DNA of 64,000 nt from Haloplanus sp. HW8-1 (lineage in GTDB: Archaea; Halobacteriota; Halobacteria; Halobacteriales; Haloferacaceae), in the NCBI RefSeq assembly GCF_023703795.1, contig NZ_CP098518.1, positions 2,914,001-2,978,000 of the forward strand, given 5' to 3'. Every line of letters starts with the position of its first letter. The stretch's first letter is position 1. The position numbers were made by a program, and so were the translations under genes. A model generated the notes under the pieces. It did not search any database. It saw only the letters and a list, made by a program, of their open reading frames with translations, and was not told the origin of the DNA. Positions 1 to 7,988 of this stretch are shown piece by piece.

Positions 1-253
1 CGGCCGTGGCCTCGCGGATCAGCCGGTCGTTGATCTCGGCCTGGGGCGTTCGCTCGCCGTCGGCGCGCTTGCCGACGTTCGCGACCCGCGTCGGGTCGGG
101 GATCGATTCGATCACGCCGTCGCCCACGAGCGAATCGTGGAGGACGACGTCTGCCTCGTCGAGCAGACGCCGGGCTTTCACCGTCATGAGTTCGGGATCA
201 CCCGGGCCGGCGCCGACGAGATACACCGTACCGGTTGTCGTCGTGGTGTTCAT
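1..253 (-). CDS. cobA: Uroporphyrinogen-III C-methyltransferase (SUMT), N-terminal part
   Basis: This enzyme methylates uroporphyrinogen III twice with S-adenosylmethionine to give precorrin-2, the entry point to siroheme and cobalamin. Only the first 84 residues lie in the window; the gene runs off the left edge. The N-terminus carries the family P-loop-like motif VGAGPGDPELMT near residues 13-24, followed by ARRLLDEADVVLHDSLV, the typical first helix and strand. The ATG overlaps the TGA of the upstream chelatase gene (ATGA), so the two are probably translationally coupled. It is the last visible gene of an operon with nitrite reductase, which uses siroheme. Confidence 0.93.
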   Translation of the reverse strand, partial: MNTTTTTGTVYLVGAGPGDPELMTVKARRLLDEADVVLHDSLVGDGVIESIPDPTRVANVGKRADGERTPQAEINDRLIREATA

Positions 254-1770
254 CGGTGAGTGGTTGGGTTGCCGCCGGCCCGCCGGTACCGGACCCGGTA
301 GCGGTTGGCCGGATCGGTCAGGTCGCCCGGCGGTACGTCGGCTGCTGGCTGTTCCGGTGGCTGTTCGTCCGGCGGTTCGTCGACAAGCACCTCGCGGGCC
401 GCGGCGACGAGGAACGAACACGGCTCGCGGCAGGGGAGGTCCCCCGCGCCCCGATCGACGGGCAGCGTGTCGTCGGCCGTCTCGTCCCACGTGCGCCGCT
501 TGGCACAGTTGCCACAGACCGCCGCGGTCACGTCGGTCAGTTCCGCACGCGAGAGGTTCGCGACGCGCTCGTAGATGCCGGTCTGTCTGGCGGCCACCTC
601 GCGGTAGGGGACGGGGTCGGCGTCGTCGGCCCACTCCTCGATCCCGGCGGGGTACGCCGACGCGACGGCACGGAGCAGGATCGGGTCGTCAAGCCCCGGC
701 ATCACCCACCCCGTCGGCAGCGATCGCTCGCCGGCGAAGGGGCGGTAGCGGCCGTCGTCGTCGCTGCGGACGAACCCGCGGAACGTCGCGGGGTCGCGGT
801 CGACGAGGTCGGCACGCGGGCGCCCCCGGTCGGCGCGGTGGCGGAGTTCGTACGCCTCGCCGTCGGCGACGACGAGGAGATCACCCCACTCGCGGGCCCG
901 GCGACCGTCCGCGACGGGCGCATCGTCGACCCACGACAGGAAGGCGTCGCCGGCGTCGGGGCGGACGGGCGTCTCCGCCCCGACCGTCCGGTCCACGTCG
1001 GCGCCGGCGTCGGCCGCACGTTCCAACAGCACCTCGGGCATGAGCGGGTCGGTCCCGACGGCGGAGGTGTACCAGATCCGGCGGCCGTCGACCTCGCCGG
1101 GGACGGGGTAGCCCGAACGCGGGTCGTCCGTCACTCCGAGGAGTTCCGGAATCTCGTCTTGTGTGTGGAAGCCGTCGGCGATAAAGAGGGGGACGACCGC
1201 GACGTCGGCGGCGTCGAACCGATCGAGGACGTCGTCGACGTAGGGTTCCTCGTCCATGAACAGGGCGCCGACCTCGGCGAAGTCGGTCGTCTCGCGCAGG
1301 GCGTCGACGTGGTCGTAGATGGCGTCGGCGCTGTTGGGGTTGCGCTCGGTGCCGTGGCCGATCACCGCGAGCGCCGTCTCGGCCTCGGCGACGTCGTCGT
1401 CGAGGTAGCGACGGGCGCGTTCGGCGACCACCTCGGTCATGGCGGAGTGGGTGCCGACGGGATCGGTGTAGACGATCCGGGGTTCGTGTGACGTCCCGGT
1501 CACGTCGGCGACGCCGAGACCGAACTCCCGAGGGAGCACCCGATCGACGAAGTAGCCCTGACTCACGAACAGCGGGACGACGTAGGCCACGTCGGCGTCG
1601 ACGGTTCGGATCGACGACCGGAAGGACGGGGACTCCTTCCAGAAGGCCTCCCGGACCTGCTCGAAGCAGCCACGCTCGCGGATCGCGTCGGCGTGGGCGT
1701 ACGTCGGCGTCGCGGAGTCGGGGTTGCGGTGGGAGCCGTGGGCCGCGACGATCAGGGCTTGGTCGCTCAT
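250..1770 (-). CDS. CbiX-type sirohydrochlorin chelatase fused to a DR2241 iron-sulfur domain
   Basis: A 506-residue protein. Two tandem CbiX/SirB-like repeats (about residues 1-125 and 130-260) each carry a metal-handling GH or HG segment (VAAHGSH near the start, VIGHGTER near residue 137). This fits insertion of a metal, here probably iron, into sirohydrochlorin. The C-terminal half matches the DR2241 type seen in haloarchaea and ends with a four-cysteine set (CGNC then CREPC, near residues 428-450) that could hold a 4Fe-4S cluster. Together with SUMT downstream and nitrite reductase upstream, this points to siroheme synthesis. The ATG overlaps the stop of the preceding small gene (ATGA). 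A cobalt role in the B12 pathway cannot be excluded. Confidence 0.88.
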   Translation of the reverse strand: MSDQALIVAAHGSHRNPDSATPTYAHADAIRERGCFEQVREAFWKESPSFRSSIRTVDADVAYVVPLFVSQGYFVDRVLPREFGLGVADVTGTSHEPRIVYTDPVGTHSAMTEVVAERARRYLDDDVAEAETALAVIGHGTERNPNSADAIYDHVDALRETTDFAEVGALFMDEEPYVDDVLDRFDAADVAVVPLFIADGFHTQDEIPELLGVTDDPRSGYPVPGEVDGRRIWYTSAVGTDPLMPEVLLERAADAGADVDRTVGAETPVRPDAGDAFLSWVDDAPVADGRRAREWGDLLVVADGEAYELRHRADRGRPRADLVDRDPATFRGFVRSDDDGRYRPFAGERSLPTGWVMPGLDDPILLRAVASAYPAGIEEWADDADPVPYREVAARQTGIYERVANLSRAELTDVTAAVCGNCAKRRTWDETADDTLPVDRGAGDLPCREPCSFLVAAAREVLVDEPPDEQPPEQPAADVPPGDLTDPANRYRVRYRRAGGNPTTHR

Positions 1771-2051
1771 GACTCGTCGGCCCCGTCCACTCGGTCCGCG
1801 GCCTCCTGTAGTTCGGTCGCGAGGGTGCGTGCCTCCTCGGCCGAGAGCGTCACGTGATCGGCGTGCGGGGGAACCGACTCCAGTTGGGTGTTGTCGAGTT
1901 CGAGGTCGAGCGACACTGTCTCGGGATCGTTCCGGGCCGTCCGCACGTTCAGCGTGGCGAAGGCCTCCTCTTCGAACCCGTGCCCCTCGACGCTGGCGTC
2001 GAGGAGGTCGAACGTCGTGAAGGCGTTGACCTTCAGCACGCGGTCGGCCAT
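1767..2051 (-). CDS. Small conserved haloarchaeal protein in the nitrite reductase operon
   Basis: A 94-residue acidic protein between nitrite reductase (1-nt gap) and the CbiX chelatase (4-nt ATGA overlap), hence surely co-transcribed. It starts MADRVLKVNAFTTFDLLDA. The N-terminal half looks like beta strands (VKVNAFTTFDL, ATLNVRT, VSLDLEL) and the C-terminal third like a helix (AEEARTLATELQEAADRV). There are no cysteines and no membrane segment. It resembles small haloarchaeal DUF families annotated near siroheme genes (perhaps DUF6360), but no function is known to me. A chaperone or regulatory role for nitrite reductase or siroheme handling is only a guess from context. Confidence 0.8.
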   Translation of the reverse strand: MADRVLKVNAFTTFDLLDASVEGHGFEEEAFATLNVRTARNDPETVSLDLELDNTQLESVPPHADHVTLSAEEARTLATELQEAADRVDGADES

Positions 2052-2052
2052 C

Positions 2053-3831
2053 TCAGTCGTCCGACGGGAGCGGTTCGCCCTGGCCGTTCGTCGGCGCTGG
2101 CGAGGCGTCCATGTCGGTGTCCTCGGCGTAGGGGTACCACGTCATCTTCGTGTTGCCGAGGTAGGGGTCCTCGTAGCTCGTCTCCGCCGACTCCGCGAGG
2201 GCCGCGAGTTCGTCCTCGTCGCGGTCGGCGACGAAGTCACGGAACGACTCCTCGGGATCCGAGCGCTCCGCCTCGTAGGTTTCGAGGAGGTTTGCGATGT
2301 AGCCGGGCACCTCGTCGGCGGGCACGCGCATCTTCACCCAGTCGGCGAACTGCGGGTTCTCGCCCAGACCGCCGCCGAGGCCCACGTCGAAGGCCTCCAC
2401 GGCGTCGCCGTCCTTCCGCGTTTTCATCCCCCGGAGGCTGATGTCGGCGATCTGTGGCTGGGCACACGAGGCCGTACAGCCCGAGAGGTGGATGTGGAAG
2501 TCCTCGACGCCCTCGGGGACGGGCACGTTGTCGCGGAGCCAGCGGCCGTACCGGACCATCCGATTCTTCGTCTCGACGATGGACAGCGAGCAGTACTCGG
2601 TGCCGGTACACGCGATGGAGCCACGCATGAACGGGTGCGGATCCGGCGAGTGCTCCGCCAGCAGATCCTCGGCGAGGAAGTCGTCCAGATCCTCGTCGGC
2701 GATGTCGCCGACGAGGACGTTCTGTCGCTGGGTCAGGCCGATCATCTCGGAGCCGTACTCGTCGGCCAGATCGGCGAGGTCGATCACGTCGTCGGCGGCC
2801 ATGCGACCGACGAGGACGGAGAGGCCGACGAAGTTCTGCCCGTCACTCTGCTCGTGAACGCCGATGTAGTCGCCCGGGGAGTCAGAGCGGCCGGCGTTGT
2901 AGTCGTACTCGTCGCGAAGCCCCTCGCCGGCGGTGGGGAGTTCGTAGTCGACGTACTCCTCTTGCAGCACGGAGCGGACCTTCTCGGGGCCCCACTCGTC
3001 GACGAGGAACTTGATGCGGGCGTTGAAGCGGTCGTCACGGTCGCCGTAATCACGGAAGAGCGCGGAGAGCCCGGCGGCCACGTCGGCCGCGTTCTCGGGC
3101 CGGCAGAAGACGTCGATGTCCCGAGCGAAGCGGGGTTCCTTGCGGGCGAGACCGCCACCGACGTTGACGTTGAAGCCCTCGATTTCTTCCCCATCGATTT
3201 CCTTGATCGCGGGCTCGAAGGCGAGGTCGTTGATGTCGCCCTGGCCGGCGCCGCGGCGGTCGCCGGTCACGGCGACCTTCCACTTCCGGGGCAGGTTCGA
3301 GTAGAGGTCGTTGCCCTTGAACGTCTCGTGGAGTTCCTGCACGACGGGCCAGACGTCGATGAGTTCGTCGGCGTCGCGGCCGGCGACGGGCGAGCCCACG
3401 ATGTTGCGCCAGGAGTCGCCACACGCCTGAATCGTCGAGAGGCCGACCGATTCGAGTTCGTCGAAGATGTCGGGGATGTCCTCGACTTTGATCCAGTGAA
3501 GTTGGATCGACTGTCGGGTCGTGAAGTCGGCGTACGCCGCGCCGAACTCGGGGTTGTCGACGGGTCCCGTCGCGTACTCCCGAGCCACTTCGCCGACGGT
3601 TCGAAGCTGTTCGGGCGTCATCCGGCCCATCGGCGTCCCGATGCGCATCATGAAGTAGCTCTCCTGTCCCTTCCGCTGGTGGTACAGGCCCCACCATTTG
3701 AACCGCTCGAACCACGCGTCGTGTTCGTCCTCCGGGATGGCGTCCCACCCCTCCTCCGCGAATCGGAGGAGGTGATCGCGTATCTCCATCCCGTAGATTT
3801 CGTCTTTCCAGCTCTCGACCTTGGACGGCAT
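2053..3831 (-). CDS. nirA: Ferredoxin-dependent nitrite reductase (siroheme/4Fe-4S)
   Basis: A 592-residue member of the nitrite/sulfite reductase family, which carries out six-electron reduction of nitrite to ammonium in nitrogen assimilation. It has the two half-repeats with ferrodoxin-like N-terminal parts (GRMTPEQLRTV and the TTRQSIQLHWIK strand near residues 105-115; GLTQRQNV near residue 365). It also has the siroheme/4Fe-4S ligands in order: C408 and C414 (CTGTEYC) and C452 and C456 (CTASC). Length and motifs fit haloarchaeal NasD/NirA. Sulfite reductase is the alternative, but the operon and the haloarchaeal precedent favour nitrite. It is the first gene of the leftward operon with siroheme genes. 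No nitrate reductase gene lies beside it in this window. Confidence 0.92.
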   Translation of the reverse strand: MPSKVESWKDEIYGMEIRDHLLRFAEEGWDAIPEDEHDAWFERFKWWGLYHQRKGQESYFMMRIGTPMGRMTPEQLRTVGEVAREYATGPVDNPEFGAAYADFTTRQSIQLHWIKVEDIPDIFDELESVGLSTIQACGDSWRNIVGSPVAGRDADELIDVWPVVQELHETFKGNDLYSNLPRKWKVAVTGDRRGAGQGDINDLAFEPAIKEIDGEEIEGFNVNVGGGLARKEPRFARDIDVFCRPENAADVAAGLSALFRDYGDRDDRFNARIKFLVDEWGPEKVRSVLQEEYVDYELPTAGEGLRDEYDYNAGRSDSPGDYIGVHEQSDGQNFVGLSVLVGRMAADDVIDLADLADEYGSEMIGLTQRQNVLVGDIADEDLDDFLAEDLLAEHSPDPHPFMRGSIACTGTEYCSLSIVETKNRMVRYGRWLRDNVPVPEGVEDFHIHLSGCTASCAQPQIADISLRGMKTRKDGDAVEAFDVGLGGGLGENPQFADWVKMRVPADEVPGYIANLLETYEAERSDPEESFRDFVADRDEDELAALAESAETSYEDPYLGNTKMTWYPYAEDTDMDASPAPTNGQGEPLPSDD

Positions 3832-3916
3832 GGAGCCCTAGAGTGGACGCGAACATATACGGTCGGGCACGCCGTCAACCTTCCCCGGCTCTCCGGGGAG
3901 AAAGAAATACTTGCCG

Positions 3917-4258
3917 CTATCCTGGAGGCGGCGACTCAGTGCGGCGTCGCCGGCCTGGGACGTGGACGCTCCCGGGAATCACCGGACGGAACGCACCCGT
4001 CCCCGGATCGACGCGGCCGAGCATCAGCCAGTCGGTGACGCCTTCCTCGCCGCACTGGATACACCGGCCGGCGATCCGTCCCTCAACGCTCGTGCCGTCG
4101 GCACCCACCTCGACGAAGCCCTCGGCGAGGAAGTCGGCGAGTCGACAGTCACAGAAATCGTGGCTGGCGAGCCGCCAGAGGTCGCTCACGTTCACCTCGC
4201 GGGAGTCGTTGACGCTGACCCAGGCCCCGTCGTCGAGTTGGTGAACGTCGGTCGTCAT
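3917..4258 (-). CDS. Uncharacterised protein with four cysteines
   Basis: A 113-residue protein upstream of the nitrite reductase gene on the same strand, separated from it by 85 bp. The first two thirds are acidic and well structured. They hold a FCDC pair near residue 36 and a CIQC pair near residue 67, a spacing that could bind zinc or an iron-sulfur cluster. The Arg-rich C-terminus (GRRRRTESPPPG) looks like a poorly conserved tail. It starts MTTDVHQLDDGAWVSV. I do not recognise a named family with confidence. Its position suggests a link to nitrogen assimilation, but that is inference. Confidence 0.7.
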   Translation of the reverse strand: MTTDVHQLDDGAWVSVNDSREVNVSDLWRLASHDFCDCRLADFLAEGFVEVGADGTSVEGRIAGRCIQCGEEGVTDWLMLGRVDPGTGAFRPVIPGSVHVPGRRRRTESPPPG

Positions 4259-4456
4259 GACCCCCGCTTGGCCCCCGACGGCGGTAAGCCCGTCGGCGGC
4301 CGCGAGGTTTGCCGGTCGTCGGACGGTCGATTCGGGGATCGAACGGCCGGAATCGGGAGACAGCGTTGGGTTCGTGGCCGAACACCCGCGTCAGGGAAAC
4401 CGGAAAGGACCGCCTCCATGCGGGAGAACGGGTAGCGATTACGCCCTGACGCGGCC

Positions 4457-4462
4457 TTATAC
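4457..4462 (+). promoter_or_regulatory. TATA box for the small gene at 4487
   Basis: TTATAC centred about 27 nt before the ATG at 4487, the standard spacing for a leaderless haloarchaeal transcript. It supports that ATG over the in-frame GTG at 4472. Confidence 0.6.
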
Positions 4463-4486
4463 GGCCGTGACGTGTACGGATGTTCG

Positions 4487-4657
4487 ATGAGCGAGAACAG
4501 CGAGGTCGTGAAGAGCCCGTCGGACGCCGAGGCGGAATCCGAACGTGACGAAGCTGCGGAAGCGCGAAACCACCTCTCCGACGTCGAGCCGGGTGCCGGC
4601 TGTACGGAGATTTGGGAACATCTGAGCGAGACCCGAGACGGCGCGGCACAGGACTAG
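4487..4657 (+). CDS. Small acidic conserved protein
   Basis: A 56-residue very acidic protein starting MSENSEVVKSPSD and ending EHLSETRDGAAQD. The C-terminal half (NHLSDVEPGAGCTEIWEHLSE, split here as DVEPGAGCTEIWEHL) has the look of a conserved haloarchaeal small protein with one cysteine and a short amphipathic helix. A TATA box at the leaderless distance supports expression from the ATG. No function is known. It stands alone between the nitrite locus and the glycosyltransferase gene. Confidence 0.7.
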   Translation: MSENSEVVKSPSDAEAESERDEAAEARNHLSDVEPGAGCTEIWEHLSETRDGAAQD

Positions 4658-4738
4658 CTTCTCTTTCCGTCCGCTCGATGCCGAGGCCGACGCCCCACTC
4701 CGGCCGTCGCCACCGAGCGACGCCGCTGCGGACCCGCC

Positions 4739-5854
4739 TCAGCGCGGGGCCGGAAGCGCCGCGACCGCGTCGCGGACGGCCGCGTGAAACCGGTCGCTCG
4801 CGTAACGGTCGCGAGGGAGCGTCGGGCGGGCGTCCGCCTCGATCGCCGCGGCGACGGTCGCCACGGCGTCGTCCGTCGAGGCGAACAGACGGTCGGGGCG
4901 ACCGTCGAGCACCTCCCGCTGGCCGCCGGCGTCGGGGGCGAAGGCCACCATCCCCGCAGCGACGTACTCCGCGACCGCCATGCCGAAATGTTCCTCCGGC
5001 TTGCAGTTGAGCCCGTAGCGGTGGGTTTCGAGCAGTTCGTCGATCCGCTCGCGGGGCGCGTCCCGGTCGAGGTGGACGTACGATCGGTCGGCCGCGGCGG
5101 TGGCGACCCGCCGACCGTAGTCGGCGTAGATGGGCGAGGACGACCCGACCAGGTGGAGGTGGAGGTCGTGTCCCCGGGCGCGGACGCCGTCGACGATCCG
5201 GATCGCCCGGAGCGGCCGCTTGTCGGGTGCCAGTCGCCCGACGACCACGACTCCCGACTCGCGGTCGTCCCAGGGACGCGGATCGGGGGGCGGATCGACC
5301 GGCGGGAAACACACCGTCGGTCGGCGGCCGTAGGCGGTCTCGACGGCGTCGGCCGTCCATTCGGAGTTGGCGAGGAGGTGGGCGTCGGCGGGGAGTCGCC
5401 GGTGGCCGAGGCCGGCCAGTCGGCTCCAGAGCGAATCGAGGCGCCCCGCGTCCCCGGCCGACGTCGCCCGGCGGTTGAACTGCGGGTAGTGGACGTACTG
5501 GACCGATGGAAGCGGGAGGGCAAACTCGTTGGCGGTGCTGACGGCGGCGTCGAACCGGTCGGCGTGGCGGGCGAACAGGCGGCGAAGCAGGACGCTCCGG
5601 GGGGCCAGCGCCGGCCCGAACCGCTCGGGGAGGGCGTCGAACGCCCGGCAGACGAGGACGTTCCCCGGCGGTCGGTGGACGGGGACGTCGGCCGCGGTGT
5701 CGAACAGGCGATTCAGTTCGTCGAGCGACGACCGCGAGAGGGTAAAGAGCGTCACCTCGTGGACGGACTGCAGCGCTTCGCAGACGTGGAGACAGACGGT
5801 GTCGGCGCCGCCGCGGCCGTCGAGCGTGTTGTGGAGGACCGCCACCCGCGCCAT
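4739..5854 (-). CDS. Glycosyltransferase family 4
   Basis: A 371-residue GT-B fold enzyme that transfers a sugar from a nucleotide-sugar donor with retention. The N-terminal acceptor domain starts with VAVLHNTLDGRGGADTV (glycine-rich loop). The C-terminal donor domain has VVVVGRLAPDKRPLRAI and the EX7E-type motif in KPEEHFGMAVAEYVAAGM near residues 290-307. There are no membrane segments. It faces the oxidoreductase-led cluster at 6009 across a 154-bp intergenic region with two palindromes, so the two units may be co-regulated. The acceptor is unknown; a glycolipid or a decorated small molecule is possible given the phosphatidyltransferase in the facing operon. Confidence 0.88.
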   Translation of the reverse strand: MARVAVLHNTLDGRGGADTVCLHVCEALQSVHEVTLFTLSRSSLDELNRLFDTAADVPVHRPPGNVLVCRAFDALPERFGPALAPRSVLLRRLFARHADRFDAAVSTANEFALPLPSVQYVHYPQFNRRATSAGDAGRLDSLWSRLAGLGHRRLPADAHLLANSEWTADAVETAYGRRPTVCFPPVDPPPDPRPWDDRESGVVVVGRLAPDKRPLRAIRIVDGVRARGHDLHLHLVGSSSPIYADYGRRVATAAADRSYVHLDRDAPRERIDELLETHRYGLNCKPEEHFGMAVAEYVAAGMVAFAPDAGGQREVLDGRPDRLFASTDDAVATVAAAIEADARPTLPRDRYASDRFHAAVRDAVAALPAPR

Positions 5855-5878
5855 GCCGGTCCTGGGGCGGCGACCGTC

Positions 5879-5896
5879 TTAATACGATGTATCGTA
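5879..5896 (-). promoter_or_regulatory. TATA box and perfect palindrome before the glycosyltransferase gene
   Basis: On the minus strand CGTATTAAG lies about 28 nt before the ATG at 5854. Abutting it on the upstream side is the perfect inverted repeat TACGAT-GT-ATCGTA (5883-5896), placed where a repressor or activator would control TFB/TBP binding. The bound regulator is unknown. Confidence 0.55.
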
Positions 5897-5903
5897 AGTC
5901 ACT

Positions 5904-5941
5904 ACCGGTGGTTCGCCGAGACGGTCCGGCGAATCACCGGT
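5904..5941. repeat. Long inverted repeat in the divergent intergenic region
   Basis: The left arm 5904-5919 (ACCGGTGGTTCGCCGA) and right arm 5926-5941 (CCGGCGAATCACCGGT) are reverse complements with two mismatches over 16 bp, around a 6-nt centre. This could be an operator for the divergent genes or an RNA hairpin. It lies between the two start regions and not after a gene, so a terminator is unlikely. Confidence 0.6.
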
Positions 5942-6008
5942 AAACAGGTACAATAATCCGTATAACTCCGGGCGGGAGGCTTTTCACGACCGCCGCCCGC
6001 CGACGGGT

Positions 6009-7988
6009 ATGGAGTGTGCGTTCGTGGGCTGTGGCGCGGTAGCCGAGCAGTACGCCGCCGGCCTCGACGCGTCGTCGCTCTCGCCGGTCGCCGTCTGTGA
6101 CCTCGACGCCGACCGGGCGGCGTCGCTCGCGGCCGCCACGGGCGCGACGGCCTACACCGACCTGGACGCGTTGCTCGAGGCCACGGACGCGCCGCTCGTG
6201 GTGAACCTCACGAGCCACGGCGCCCACGCGACGGTGACCGAGCGGGCGCTCCAGGCGGGGCGGCACGTCTGGAGCGAGAAACCGCTCGCGATGGAGGCCG
6301 ACCGGGCGCGAGGGCTCCTCGACCTCGCGGCGTCGCGGGGGCTGGGGCTCGGCTGTGCCCCGATCACTCCGAGCGGCGAGAACCAGCGGCTCGCCCGGCG
6401 AGCGCTCGACGACGGCCGCCTCGGACCGGTCCGCCTGGGCTACGCCCACGCCCACGTCGGCCGCGTGACCGAGTGGCACGACGATCCCGGTTCCTTCCTC
6501 CGGGTCGGGCCGCTGTACGACGGGGCAGTCTACCCCTTGACTCTCCTCGTGGCGTGGTTCGGCCCCGTCGCGCGGGTGCGGTGCGCCGACGCCACCGATC
6601 CGTGGCCCGACCGCGAGGAGCGGTCACCCGAGCGACCCAGCCACGTCGAGGCGACACTCGACTTCGAGGCCGGGGCGCTAATCCGTCTCACTGCGAGCTT
6701 CTACGCCCCCCACCGGAGTCGAGAGTTCACGAGCCTCGAACTCCACGGCGACGACGCGTCGCTCTACCTCGGCGACGCGGGCGCGCAGGGCGGCGACGGC
6801 GAGAGTCACGTCTCGGTCGGCCGCGAGGGGCGGCACTACACCACGACCCCGCTCACCGCGCCGTCGCGGCGGACGGCCTACCTCGACGGGCCGGAGCGCC
6901 TCGCGGCGAGCGTCCGGCGGGGGCGGCCTGCCCGCGATACTGCCAGGCGGGCCGCCCACGTCGTCGCCGTCTGCAACGCGATCGAACGGGCGGCCGATCG
7001 GGGGGAGGCGGTCGCCGTCGACGCGGGGGGCGTCGAGACGCCGGACCGGCGCCGCGTGGTGTGGGGAACAAAGGGGGGACAGGACGCTGGAGTCGTCGGC
7101 CCGCCGACCGCCGCGCTCCGCCTGCCGCCGGTCGGGATCGGCTGTTCGCGCTACCGCGACGGGACGTACGTCGACCGCCGGGGCTCCATCGCGACGGCGC
7201 TGGACGCGGGCTATCGCCTCCTCGACTCCGCGGAACTCTACGGCAACGAGGCGCGGATCGGCGACCTCCTCGCGGCACCGGGGAGTCCCGACCGCGAGGC
7301 CCTGTTCGTCGCGAGCAAGGTGTGGAACACCAACCACGGCCACGTCGCGGAGGCCTGCGAAACGACGCTCGCGGATCTGGGGCTCGACCACCTCGACTGT
7401 TATATGATCCACTGGCCGGAGTCGTGGGCGTACACGGGGCCACTGCGACGGCTCGCAGCACTCCCCGTCGAGAAACAGGAGGCGCTCACCTTCCCCGAGA
7501 CGGCGGACGGCGATCGGGACCGGGCAGAGGTGAGCCTCGAATCGACATGGCGGGCGATGGAGGACCTCCACGACCGGGGGCTGGCGGCGACACTCGGGAT
7601 CTGTAACGTCGACCGGGAGATGCTTTCAGACCTGATCGAGTTCGCGCGTGTCCCGCCCGCCGTCGTCCAGGTGGCCCGGAACCCCTACCGGCCGCGCACC
7701 GATCTGGTCGAGTGGTGTCACGAGCGGGGGATCCGGGTGATCGCCCACTCGCCGTTGTCGGTACCGGGCCTGCTGGAAGAGCCAGCAGTCCGCGAGGGTG
7801 CCGCCGAGATGGGCGTCTCGCCGGCGGCGGCGGTCCTCGCCTGGCACGTCGGCGAGGGCGTCGTCCCCATCCCCGGCAGCACTGACCCCGACCACGTGGT
7901 CGAGAACCTCGGCGCCGCGACCCACCGCCTCCCCGAGGGGGCACGGGAGCGGTTCGCGGCGCTCGAAGACCCCGACTTCGAGCGATGA
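6009..7988 (+). CDS. Gfo/Idh/MocA oxidoreductase fused to aldo/keto reductase
   Basis: A 659-residue two-enzyme fusion. Residues 1 to about 345 form a Gfo/Idh/MocA dehydrogenase: Rossmann motif GCGAVAE near residue 7 and the EKP catalytic motif at 90-92. Residues about 370-659 form an aldo/keto reductase with the complete tetrad D406, Y411, K437, H468. They keep the AKR signature SKVWNTNHG and the NADP-side IPGSTDPDHVVENL segment. Both halves use NAD(P)H to interconvert hydroxyl and carbonyl groups, so the fusion may run two successive redox steps on one sugar- or polyol-like substrate. It is the first gene of a five-gene run with mostly overlapping ends (ATGA with the next). A misread stop between two genes is unlikely, since the linker is continuous and in frame. 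Confidence 0.9.
   Translation: MECAFVGCGAVAEQYAAGLDASSLSPVAVCDLDADRAASLAAATGATAYTDLDALLEATDAPLVVNLTSHGAHATVTERALQAGRHVWSEKPLAMEADRARGLLDLAASRGLGLGCAPITPSGENQRLARRALDDGRLGPVRLGYAHAHVGRVTEWHDDPGSFLRVGPLYDGAVYPLTLLVAWFGPVARVRCADATDPWPDREERSPERPSHVEATLDFEAGALIRLTASFYAPHRSREFTSLELHGDDASLYLGDAGAQGGDGESHVSVGREGRHYTTTPLTAPSRRTAYLDGPERLAASVRRGRPARDTARRAAHVVAVCNAIERAADRGEAVAVDAGGVETPDRRRVVWGTKGGQDAGVVGPPTAALRLPPVGIGCSRYRDGTYVDRRGSIATALDAGYRLLDSAELYGNEARIGDLLAAPGSPDREALFVASKVWNTNHGHVAEACETTLADLGLDHLDCYMIHWPESWAYTGPLRRLAALPVEKQEALTFPETADGDRDRAEVSLESTWRAMEDLHDRGLAATLGICNVDREMLSDLIEFARVPPAVVQVARNPYRPRTDLVEWCHERGIRVIAHSPLSVPGLLEEPAVREGAAEMGVSPAAAVLAWHVGEGVVPIPGSTDPDHVVENLGAATHRLPEGARERFAALEDPDFER

Noticed and set aside
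1888-4038. A 716-codon open frame on the plus strand
   Set aside because: It is antisense to nitrite reductase; long antisense frames are common with GC-rich third positions. The minus strand carries the siroheme motifs.
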